A DNA stretch of 64,000 nucleotides from Vibrio gallaecicus (GTDB lineage: Bacteria; Pseudomonadota; Gammaproteobacteria; Enterobacterales; Vibrionaceae): assembly GCF_024347495.1 (NCBI RefSeq), contig NZ_AP025491.1, forward strand, positions 682,001-746,000, read 5' to 3'. Positions 38,579 to 45,959 of the stretch are shown in pieces. The translations under genes were made by a program, and so were the position numbers. Position 1 is the stretch's first letter, and the number at the start of each line of letters is the position of its first letter. The notes under the pieces are model-generated. The model saw nothing but the letters and a program-made list of their open reading frames with translations. It was not told the DNA's origin and searched no databases.

Positions 38579-38940
38579 TAGCTTGATACCTTAGAAACAA
38601 CATAGAATTGCCATTCCCAAACCCAACGAACTAGGCGAGAGGCAAAGATGGCACTTAGGCAAGGTACTGCATTATTAGGAATGAAAAACGCGAACCCTTG
38701 ACGAAGTTCGGGCGGTGCTAAATAGCTTAGACCGACCGCAGTGGATTGAATGACCAGTGCTATCGCTAGAGCCAAACCTATGACCAAAGTTATAATGGTT
38801 AGGTTTAAAGCAACTTGCTTAGTAAGCCTTAGAGCAAAAAAACCAAATATCTGAGCACCAAGACCACCAAGAAAAGCAGCGAGCGCAGGGAGGCGCATTG
38901 CTGAGCCAATGGTCGAAATGATAGGTAGTAAAGCAATCAT
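38578..38940 (-). CDS. Minor virion protein, pVI-like (DUF2523 type)
   Basis: 120 residues with about three membrane segments (LPALAAFLGGLGAQIFGFFAL, LNLTIITLVIGLALAIALVI and a C-terminal one ending VRWVWEWQFYVVSKVSS). Position between pIII-like and Zot genes and the hydrophobic profile match the pVI/DUF2523 proteins of Vibrio filamentous phages. It shares a base with the zot start. Confidence 0.8.
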   Translation of the reverse strand: MIALLPIISTIGSAMRLPALAAFLGGLGAQIFGFFALRLTKQVALNLTIITLVIGLALAIALVIQSTAVGLSYLAPPELRQGFAFFIPNNAVPCLSAIFASRLVRWVWEWQFYVVSKVSS

Positions 38941-38946
38941 AGAGCG

Positions 38947-40470
38947 TTATCCTTTATTGACGGTATAAGCCCGAGGGGTGATACCAGTGAATAAAATGTC
39001 TACTAAGGTATTGAGTGTTAAGAAGTAGATAACAAAAGAAAATATGGTCTTGAACTTGACGCTAAAATCACAAGGAATAACGAAAGAGCCACCGAACGGG
39101 CTAGGGATAGCAAGAGGTGTGCAGTCGTCATACTCAGGTAAAACATTCAAAACCATATTTATCTGTTCTTCGATAACCAGCTGTACATCGTCAGTCATAG
39201 GAGTTGTTACAGCATTTTGAGCTTCAACTAAAATCGTGCTGTGACCAGAAGATATAGAACCATCTACAGACTCACTAAGTTGTGAAAAAACGTCGGTGAC
39301 ATAACCTGAAGTCGTACCGTGAGGGTTTTCACATTGGTTATTTTCAGCAGTCGGAATACAAGGCTCTGGAATTTTGTCAGCTAGCCTATCAATAGCACCT
39401 TCAAGGGTCGTAGTTTGACCTTCAATTGAGCCTTTCAATGATGAAGTTTGTCCACTGATGGCGTTAACAATGTTATTGCCGTTATTGTTAATCGCTCCAG
39501 TTTGCTGCAATGCGAGATCTTTATTAGCCTCATATATCGCATAGTCTTGGTTCATTTGATCAACAAGAGAACCACCAATAGCAAGAGCATTAGAATTAAG
39601 AGTAGCCAGCTGGTTATTGGTATCTGCAAAACCATCATTCATATCTTTATTTAAAGCATTAGCGGCTTCATTTGAATCACGATTAAGATTTTGTATTGCG
39701 GTCAAAACCGCTGTATCAGTGCTATCTGTTGGCTCAACTGGGTCAGGTTCAGGCTTTTCAAAAGATGGTGGAGTAGGGTTTATTGGGTCTGGATTGTCAG
39801 GATTAAAACGACCACTTGGTGGTGATACTGGTTCTGTAGGGTCTAAACCATCCAAACATTGCGGCCAGTTAGGCAGACCAAGAGCGCAATCATTTGGTTG
39901 GGTGCATCGAGTTTCCAAAATGTCTAAAAAGTCTGAACACTCAAATGTAAAAATTCCATTTTCAGCCGCGCAAGATTGTTCAGCTTCAAAAATAGCATCA
40001 GTGGTAGATTGTCTATCGCAAAGAGGCACATCGACACATTCAAAAGTGTCTGGGTCTAGCTCTAATGGAGGCTCGCACGTTTCACAATCACCAGTAATAG
40101 GGTTCAATAAATCAGGTAATTTACATTCAGGTGGTGGATAATCACAAAAACCCTCTTCATTCACTTCTTGACCCGGAGGGCAGCTAGCTAATCTTTTTAT
40201 GCTATACATCCGAGTATTGTCCCCGTTATAAGTTTGCCTACAATAAATAGAACTTAAATCATACTGGTCAGTACAGTTATATGCTTTCCACCAATGATAA
40301 GGACACTCCAAACCCGTTAGAAAAGAAGATGAATAAACAACATCCATATCAAGTGGACAATTAATATCACCGTTGATTTTTTTTGTTACTTGAAAAAAAC
40401 CGTCAGAAAGAGCACTAAAAGAAACACCCATCATTAGCAAAAGGAGAAAGATATTTTTCTTAATGTTCAT
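38947..40470 (-). CDS. Receptor-binding adhesin (pIII-like)
   Basis: 507 residues from the ATG at 40470, which opens a signal peptide (MNIKKNIFLLLLMMGVSFSA). The N-terminal half is cysteine-rich, with many pairs in residues ~20-220, and is followed by a Pro/Asp-rich linker (PTEPVSPPSGRFNPDNPDP). A long Asn/Gln/Ala-rich helical region comes next, then a C-terminal membrane anchor (FSFVIYFLTLNTLVDILF). This is the layout of minor coat pIII/OrfU proteins that contact pilus and Tol. The frame is open upstream to 40518, without a ribosome site. Confidence 0.82.
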   Translation of the reverse strand: MNIKKNIFLLLLMMGVSFSALSDGFFQVTKKINGDINCPLDMDVVYSSSFLTGLECPYHWWKAYNCTDQYDLSSIYCRQTYNGDNTRMYSIKRLASCPPGQEVNEEGFCDYPPPECKLPDLLNPITGDCETCEPPLELDPDTFECVDVPLCDRQSTTDAIFEAEQSCAAENGIFTFECSDFLDILETRCTQPNDCALGLPNWPQCLDGLDPTEPVSPPSGRFNPDNPDPINPTPPSFEKPEPDPVEPTDSTDTAVLTAIQNLNRDSNEAANALNKDMNDGFADTNNQLATLNSNALAIGGSLVDQMNQDYAIYEANKDLALQQTGAINNNGNNIVNAISGQTSSLKGSIEGQTTTLEGAIDRLADKIPEPCIPTAENNQCENPHGTTSGYVTDVFSQLSESVDGSISSGHSTILVEAQNAVTTPMTDDVQLVIEEQINMVLNVLPEYDDCTPLAIPSPFGGSFVIPCDFSVKFKTIFSFVIYFLTLNTLVDILFTGITPRAYTVNKG

Positions 40471-40533
40471 AAGGGATAACCATGTTGAAGTGAAGAGGGA
40501 ATTGGATGCCTTGACCATCCAAACGCTGAGTGA

Positions 40534-40776
40534 TTAAGTTGCTTTGTTCGCACCTTTTTTCACTAGCTTGATTCCAATGAAGCCAACTAAAAGAGCAGTT
40601 GCAATCGGCCAGACCCCAGTCAGCAAATCAGTGACAAAAAGTGCAATAGCATCAAGAGCTGCTTGAGCGTCAGCTGGTAGAGCAGCACTTGCAGAGCCTG
40701 CGACCATTAGAGCGATTGAACCAACAGCAACACGTTTAGGTGTTGCAAATTTTCTTAAAGATTTAAAGTATTTCAT
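40534..40776 (-). CDS. Major coat protein (pVIII-like)
   Basis: 80 residues: a basic signal peptide ending MVAGSASA, then a mature protein of about 49 residues. The mature part has the standard order: acidic N-terminus (ALPADAQAALDAI), membrane span (VWPIATALLVGFIGIKL), and basic C-terminus (VKKGANK) that contacts the ssDNA. Size and charge distribution are diagnostic for inovirus coat subunits. Confidence 0.92.
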   Translation of the reverse strand: MKYFKSLRKFATPKRVAVGSIALMVAGSASAALPADAQAALDAIALFVTDLLTGVWPIATALLVGFIGIKLVKKGANKAT

Positions 40777-40792
40777 GGTTATTCCTTAGCCA

Positions 40793-40909
40793 TTAAGTAG
40801 AGATTTCGGCTGCTTGTTTTAAAGCAAGGATTTGCTTTCCAACTGAGAAGCCGATACAGATTACAGTGCCAAATGCACCGACAATAAACTCAATATCTTG
40901 AATATTCAT
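40793..40909 (-). CDS. Tiny membrane protein, pVII/pIX-like virion cap
   Basis: 38 residues from the ATG at 40909 (MNIQDIEFIVGAFGTVICIG...), with one membrane span and a basic-polar tail. The ATG overlaps the stop of the preceding tiny gene (ATGA) and has a purine-rich stretch before it. A longer frame starts at 40978, but the overlap arrangement favours the short form. Position beside the coat gene suggests one of the two end-cap proteins. Confidence 0.65.
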   Translation of the reverse strand: MNIQDIEFIVGAFGTVICIGFSVGKQILALKQAAEIST

Positions 40910-41004
40910 CGCTGACCACCCCAGATTATTGATAGTAAAAGGCATATGAAAAGAGCACTGATAAATATCAGAAGCCAAAGAGAATCGAATTGCTCAGCAC
41001 TCAT
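40906..41004 (-). CDS. 32-residue membrane protein, second virion cap candidate
   Basis: Read directly from the minus strand: MSAEQFDSLWLLIFISALFI continues as a hydrophobic helix and ends SIIWGGQR. The ATG at 41004 has AAGGCGG upstream, and its TGA overlaps the next gene's ATG. Two tiny single-span proteins in tandem between ssDNA-binding protein and coat gene are exactly the pVII-pIX arrangement of Ff-type phages. Which is which cannot be told. Confidence 0.7.
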   Translation of the reverse strand: MSAEQFDSLWLLIFISALFICLLLSIIWGGQR

Positions 41005-41017
41005 AATTCAAACCGCC

Positions 41018-41329
41018 TTATTTAGCTAGTACTGGTAAATCGAATAGGTGGAAGCCGTTTAAAGCAACGTGCTTACCATCTTCATTACCAAAACTAAATT
41101 CTTTGTATTCCACGTTGAATTGCATTCGGTTACCAACGCATGATTTTAAAATGTCCCCAGCTTTACCACCGGCCCAAAGTTCTTGGCTAATTTTTACTTC
41201 GATGGTGTTCGTTGGGTTAGTTGTGATTAGCTTTAATTTACCGACCGTAATAGATTCACCCGTGCCACGAGCTGCCTTTGTTTCTTGAATGATATCGGTA
41301 GCGTCTAAAATCAAACCTTCGAGTTTCAT
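41018..41329 (-). CDS. ssDNA-binding protein (pV-like, DUF1293)
   Basis: 103 residues (MKLEGLILDATDIIQETKAA...FDLPVLAK). A compact, beta-rich profile and position right after the replication gene match the DUF1293 ssDNA-binding proteins of Vibrio filamentous phages, which coat the viral strand and switch from double-strand to single-strand synthesis. Confidence 0.8.
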   Translation of the reverse strand: MKLEGLILDATDIIQETKAARGTGESITVGKLKLITTNPTNTIEVKISQELWAGGKAGDILKSCVGNRMQFNVEYKEFSFGNEDGKHVALNGFHLFDLPVLAK

Positions 41330-41403
41330 AATGTATTTCCTTTCTTGACGTAAAATTTTTAAAGATAAAAGCGGGAGTTATTGACACAAGTCCAAGGGCG
41401 AAA

Positions 41404-43386
41404 TTAATGGTATGTATCCGGCGGGGCTGCGCCCACCGAACACACCCCATTAAAATCGCCAAAGAGCATCATGGCTTCAAGCTCCTCGACATATTCCATA
41501 TGAGCTTCATATTCTTGAAAGCGTTTGTCTGCCATGCGTTCATATTCCTGTTCAGCTTCAAGAGCATCAAAGAAGTCAGTCACACCGCGCATGATGGTTT
41601 GTTGTGATGCCAAGAACTTCTCTTTGTTCTCTACTTTCCAATTGCGGAAACGGGTACAAAGGTAGACCTCTTTGAACAACAAGCCAGAAACACGGGCAGG
41701 GGCTTTATCACCAAAACGGGTATATTCCTGGCCATCATGTCCTGTTTCTTCTAACAACAATTTTTGAACAGCTTCAGGCGCACCATATTGGAGTCGAACC
41801 TTTTGAGATTGACGCTTGACCATCACGCCACCCATAGCAAAGCAAAAGTCTTTCCAGTCGCCAACATCGGCAGCCTTTCGAATTTTTTCGAGCATGTAAT
41901 GCTCTGTTTCATCTAAATCTGATAACAAAGCGTCATCCTCTTTGAATTCTTCTCTAAGGCGTCTAAATTCACGCCAGACCGAAACCGAAGGCCCACCAAT
42001 AAATTGAAATTGACGAATCTGATTTACACGCGCCCAAGTGACAACACGCTCAGCGGCTTCAATGCCATTCAGACTTGAGCCTTTATCTTTGGCGATGTGC
42101 TGACCATCAATATTTTTCGAAAGATATTTAGCGACATAACCAACGGCAGAGCCTTTTGATAGGTCGATGTTTTCAGCCTTGAAACGGTATTTATTTGCGC
42201 CTTTTTCATTAGAGCAATCAACCATACAAATGCTATTAAATTTTTTGGTTACACGGTCACGGTCTTTTGATTCCATGAACAGTAAAAAGTGGTGATGTGG
42301 TGTGCCGTCTTGGTGTGGCTCAGCGATTCTCATTCCATAAACTTTGATGTCATTCTTAGAAAGCCAGCGTCCTAATTTTTGCCAGTTCTCTAATAAATAT
42401 TCATGAGTCTGCTTAGCTGTAGGCTTGCCAGCTTCCAACCACTTAGGATTAACCGAGCCTTTAGAATTAGCATGAAAGCGGCTAGGGGATGTGACCGTAT
42501 AGAAAACGGAAGAGTGATTTTGTTCAGCAGCTATTTCTTCAAAGCCACGCAAACGAACAAACATTTCACCGCGTCTAATCTCAGGGTTAGAAACTGACTT
42601 AGCCGCTAAATCCGCAATCGTGAACCAGTTATTAGTATCATTACTGTCATAAGCTACGGTTTGCTCTAATGCTTCTGCATTGGAGGCTCTACGCTCACGA
42701 GTACGGTTAACCGAAAAATCAGAGCAGTAAACCTGCTTATGACGCTGGACTAATGCTAAGTCTCTCGCCACCTGTTCCACATGGTAAGCGCACTTTCTAC
42801 GAAGTTGACGACGTAAAAATATTTCATCACTCACACGTTCAACCAGAGATAAAAGCTCACCCTTTAAGCACTTATCTATGATTAATTCGTCCGAAAATTC
42901 CAAACCAATTGAATCAAGCAATTCACAAGCTTTCATAAATAGAAACTGTGGAGATTCAATATCAATAAGCTCTTTGGTGAATTTACGTGACTTTGAAAAA
43001 GCCAGCTCTTTGATTTCATCGTCAGACATAGCCGCGCTATAACCGTATTGATTCAAACGCTTATTAGCATCTTCAATTTGGTGTAAAGCTTCTGTGTAGT
43101 TCTTATCATCACAAACCGAAAGAAATGATCGCGTCATGTGACGGCTAAAGTCACCATGACGGAAACAAGCGCGAAAAACATCATCACGCCAGTTTGTAAG
43201 TATGTTTAGTTTTGATTGGCGGTAACGCTCAGGAAGATTAAACGATTCAATGTATTCACCGAACGCAGATAAGCGAGGCTTTGTTACGTGCTTAACTGTA
43301 GAAACAAAACGCTTATTGGGAACTGGCAAACGAGGTGCAGAGAAATGGCGTGCTGGTTCAACTTGAGGTGAATACAAATGATCCAT
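41404..43386 (-). CDS. Rolling-circle replication initiator (phage replication gene A type)
   Basis: 660 residues from the ATG at 43386, two bases after the stop of the preceding small gene. Central residues hold an HUH-type nuclease: DGTPHHHFLLFM supplies the metal-binding histidines, and GSAVGYVAKYLSKNIDG the catalytic Tyr and Lys. FYTVTSPSRFHANSKG is the usual first motif of this class. It is much longer than Ff pII and resembles P2-gpA-like initiators (PF05840). Nicks the double-strand form to start plus-strand synthesis. Confidence 0.88.
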   Translation of the reverse strand: MDHLYSPQVEPARHFSAPRLPVPNKRFVSTVKHVTKPRLSAFGEYIESFNLPERYRQSKLNILTNWRDDVFRACFRHGDFSRHMTRSFLSVCDDKNYTEALHQIEDANKRLNQYGYSAAMSDDEIKELAFSKSRKFTKELIDIESPQFLFMKACELLDSIGLEFSDELIIDKCLKGELLSLVERVSDEIFLRRQLRRKCAYHVEQVARDLALVQRHKQVYCSDFSVNRTRERRASNAEALEQTVAYDSNDTNNWFTIADLAAKSVSNPEIRRGEMFVRLRGFEEIAAEQNHSSVFYTVTSPSRFHANSKGSVNPKWLEAGKPTAKQTHEYLLENWQKLGRWLSKNDIKVYGMRIAEPHQDGTPHHHFLLFMESKDRDRVTKKFNSICMVDCSNEKGANKYRFKAENIDLSKGSAVGYVAKYLSKNIDGQHIAKDKGSSLNGIEAAERVVTWARVNQIRQFQFIGGPSVSVWREFRRLREEFKEDDALLSDLDETEHYMLEKIRKAADVGDWKDFCFAMGGVMVKRQSQKVRLQYGAPEAVQKLLLEETGHDGQEYTRFGDKAPARVSGLLFKEVYLCTRFRNWKVENKEKFLASQQTIMRGVTDFFDALEAEQEYERMADKRFQEYEAHMEYVEELEAMMLFGDFNGVCSVGAAPPDTYH

Positions 43387-43388
43387 GA

Positions 43389-43685
43389 TTAACGCTCCAA
43401 CCCAAAGAACGTACAAAATTGCTCAAGCTCTTGGTCGTTATCAAACGTAAAAGTGAATGCGTCACTAGAATTAGTTTCGGAGCTGGCAAACGAAACAGTA
43501 TGAAAACGTTCTTCGCCAATCATTCGATGACCAAATTTAAGATCGCTAGCTAAGAATTCAAAATAGATTTCTAATGGTGAATTGTGGAGAGACACAGACG
43601 CGTGCGTAAAATATGGAGAGTAAGAAAAACAAACGTGTTCAGATTTAAGAACAGAGCCATATTCGACAGGTTCAACTTGAAACAT
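43389..43685 (-). CDS. Small protein upstream of the replication gene
   Basis: 98 residues from the ATG at 43685, behind AAGGTGG. Beta-rich, acidic near the end (FTFDNDQELEQFCTFFGLER). No family recognised. First gene of the leftward phage transcript, ending two bases before the replication start, so probably translationally coupled to it. Confidence 0.6.
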   Translation of the reverse strand: MFQVEPVEYGSVLKSEHVCFSYSPYFTHASVSLHNSPLEIYFEFLASDLKFGHRMIGEERFHTVSFASSETNSSDAFTFTFDNDQELEQFCTFFGLER

Positions 43686-43838
43686 AACAACCACCTTGAC
43701 TTGATTATTCTGAATTGGGTTTTGACCGACTAAGCCGAGCCAACAGCGTCAAGGGCAAACAGCCCAAACTTAGCCAGTCAAAAGAGAACCCAAACGACCT
43801 AGAGAGAGTCAGTCCAGAAGCCGCTCGGGTGTAATACA

Positions 43839-43870
43839 AGAATTTCTGTAGCGATTAAATACAGAATTCT
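43839..43870. promoter_or_regulatory. Inverted repeat in the phage switch region, candidate repressor operator
   Basis: AGAATTTCTGTA at 43839 and TACAGAATTCT at 43860 are near-perfect inverted copies in the 250-base gap between the leftward phage operon and the rightward repressor gene. It is the most likely operator for the repressor. Confidence 0.5.
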
Positions 43871-43945
43871 ATGTACCGTCAACACAGCAAATTTTGTATT
43901 AAAAGACTAGAATCAAGGTAATTGGTGATTTAAGGAAAATCAGAA

Positions 43946-44302
43946 ATGTATACAAACAAGCTCATTGATGCCTATAAAGAGCGCATGAACTATGTTCAAT
44001 ACAAGCAAATTGCTCACGATTTGGGTGTAAGCCCGCAAATGATTACTGAAGTAAGAAAAGGCAGAACGTATCTCAATGAAAATCAGATACTTATGCTTGC
44101 TGATGTTGTTGGCGAAGATAAAGAAAAAGCATTAGTTGGTCTTGCTTTAGATAAAGCTAAATCTGATGAAGCTCAGACACTGTGGAACAGTATTGCAAAA
44201 AAGTATAATGGGCATGGTTTAACAAGTATTTCAATGGCTTGCGGTGCTATAGCCCTATACTTAGAACCACTACAACAGTGCGTATTATCTATCTTATGTT
44301 AA
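43946..44302 (+). CDS. Phage repressor-like HTH protein whose 3' end contains dif
   Basis: 118 residues. A helix-turn-helix covers residues ~15-45 (YKQIAHDLGVSPQMITEVRKGRTYLNENQ), followed by a helical tail. Position opposite to and divergent from the replication operon is that of RstR-like repressors. The last nine codons lie within dif site C, so the C-terminus (from CVLSILC back) is encoded by the attachment sequence; recombination at dif therefore joins or replaces the last residues. Confidence 0.75.
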   Translation: MYTNKLIDAYKERMNYVQYKQIAHDLGVSPQMITEVRKGRTYLNENQILMLADVVGEDKEKALVGLALDKAKSDEAQTLWNSIAKKYNGHGLTSISMACGAIALYLEPLQQCVLSILC

Positions 44303-44304
44303 AT
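44277..44304 (+). other. Canonical 28-bp dif site C
   Basis: XerC arm AGTGCGTATTA, 6-base centre TCTATC, XerD arm TTATGTTAAAT. Of the four dif-like sites it alone has the 6-base centre and a perfect XerD arm, so it is probably the functional chromosome-2 dif after phage integration. Confidence 0.85.
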
Positions 44305-44312
44305 AGTCTGGG

Positions 44313-44409
44313 TTTCGGGTTAACTTCATAAGTAGGACACTTTCAACAACTTACCGACCAGATCAACCACTTGTTAAATTTCGGTTCTGGGCTTACGATA
44401 ACTTCATAA
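44313..44409. repeat. Direct repeats at the left boundary of the intA module
   Basis: The 11-mer TAACTTCATAA occurs at 44321-44331 and 44399-44409. Each copy is preceded by TTTCGG, at 44313 and 44379. They lie between dif C and intA and are candidate recombinase-binding sites at the element end. Confidence 0.55.
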
Positions 44410-44438
44410 TATCTAATTGTGAGGTTTTAGTTGGGTTC

Positions 44439-45959
44439 ATGAGTTACACAACTTTGGAAGTAACAAGGAATAAGCAGCAAACTCTTATCTTGGTTGATGA
44501 TGAGACCACCCTGCCGTCCTTGTTCGTCACAATCTACGCATTGAATAACCTGCGCCGGAAACGGTTGAGCACTCAGGGGAACATCCATCGTTCACTGAAG
44601 TTCTTCTATGTATATTTCTTCAAGAAGCACAAGGTTACTTTCGATTACGCCTTCCACGAGGCTGGCTACAATATTTCGAAGTTTATTGATGAGCTTGATG
44701 GCTTCTTCACTTACCTCCTTGGTCAGCAGCACCTTAATAATGAGGAGGATATTGTTGGTCTTGGTTTTATGCACTCAGGTATCACTAAGGCAAACAAAGT
44801 AACCTACGGGGTGCACATCAGCCATGTAGGCGGTTTTTTTAAGTACCTCAACTACCGATACATGAATGTGTCATACCAAAATATGTCACCAATGGAAGCT
44901 CATCAAATTAGCAAGGCAAACAAAGAGAACCTTGCTTATGCAATAAATAACTTCAATAAGATTGAGGTCTCTCAGAACGAGCCTGCACACAGATACAAAA
45001 GTATCACGGAGAAGCAGAGCATTGAGCTGATGAACATGTTAATCCCCTCCACTCCTGCTTTCACTGATGTTGATACTAATCAACTCGTTGATGCCGTAGT
45101 TAACCCTGTAAATCCATTTGAAGAAGGTTTTCAGCAATATCGTAACTATCTCATACATAGATTTATGTACAACTATGGTTTGCGTGTCGGTGAGGTGCAG
45201 TTGCTCATGACAGACAGCATTGCCGAAACGCTGCCAGACTCACGAGGTGAAACTCAATTTGTGATGGTTGTACAGGATCTACCGGATGAGGTTGATGACC
45301 CAAGGAAGCATAAGCCGTCAGTTAAGACAGAGCACTCATATCGTCGAATAGAGCTGACTGAAGACGACTTCATCATGGTTGAGATCTTTAACAATCGTTA
45401 CCGTGCTCCGCTGTTTGAAGAAAAAGCTATCGAAGACCATGGCATCCTCTTTATCAAAGGGTCTGGAAAGCTAACCCCATTCTCCTACGATGGAATTAGC
45501 ACAATCTATAAGAAAAAAATCGACCCTTCGTTCATTCACCTCCATCCCTATTACCGAACTGAGGCGAAAAAGAAGATCGATTATATGGTGAAATTGACTC
45601 CCCATGTAGGCCGACACACTTGGGCATACATTACATTGGAATACATCTACAACGAAATTCTGAAAGAGAATTTAATGATGGCTAGTGACTACGGAATCCG
45701 CGCAAGGATGAATGGTGAGCTAGATGCCGCTGTCGAAAAACTGCGATCATTAGGAGGCTGGTCTGTGACCAGTAACGTGCCTCTAAAGTATGCCAAACGA
45801 TTTGTCGAAATGGTGAGTAACGAGAGTAATAAGAATCGAACTAAACGTAATGATTGGCAGGCCGCTATACCTGCTCCGAAGAGTGAAACGAAATCAACTT
45901 ACAACCCTTTAGAAGATGATGGATATGATGAAGACATCCCATTCGACTTATTCGATTAA
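44439..45959 (+). CDS. intA: Tyrosine recombinase IntA of an SE-type element
   Basis: 506 residues, all catalytic positions visible: Arg249 in NYGLRVGEVQ, His389 and Arg392 in TPHVGRHTWA, Trp441 in LGGWS (in place of the second His) and the nucleophile candidate Tyr451 in LKYAKRFVE. N-terminal ~170 residues are the core-binding region. The start at 44439 is ATG. Its end overlaps tfp by 44 bases. Expected to cut and rejoin element ends together with IntB. Confidence 0.82.
   Translation: MSYTTLEVTRNKQQTLILVDDETTLPSLFVTIYALNNLRRKRLSTQGNIHRSLKFFYVYFFKKHKVTFDYAFHEAGYNISKFIDELDGFFTYLLGQQHLNNEEDIVGLGFMHSGITKANKVTYGVHISHVGGFFKYLNYRYMNVSYQNMSPMEAHQISKANKENLAYAINNFNKIEVSQNEPAHRYKSITEKQSIELMNMLIPSTPAFTDVDTNQLVDAVVNPVNPFEEGFQQYRNYLIHRFMYNYGLRVGEVQLLMTDSIAETLPDSRGETQFVMVVQDLPDEVDDPRKHKPSVKTEHSYRRIELTEDDFIMVEIFNNRYRAPLFEEKAIEDHGILFIKGSGKLTPFSYDGISTIYKKKIDPSFIHLHPYYRTEAKKKIDYMVKLTPHVGRHTWAYITLEYIYNEILKENLMMASDYGIRARMNGELDAAVEKLRSLGGWSVTSNVPLKYAKRFVEMVSNESNKNRTKRNDWQAAIPAPKSETKSTYNPLEDDGYDEDIPFDLFD

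Larger units (their letters stand above)
32469..44304. mobile_element. Filamentous (inovirus-like) prophage with antisense cargo, integrated at dif
   Basis: An 11.8-kb unit between dif-like sites B and C. It contains a DUF3653-like gene, an antisense cassette (32.9-36.2 kb), then a complete inovirus gene set on the minus strand: secretin, Zot, pVI-like, pIII-like, major coat, two tiny membrane proteins, ssDNA-binding protein, replication protein and a small protein. A repressor on the plus strand closes the unit. No integrase is encoded, as expected for phages that use host XerC/XerD. Typical Vibrio inoviruses are 6-9 kb, so the cassette makes this one large. Confidence 0.85.
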
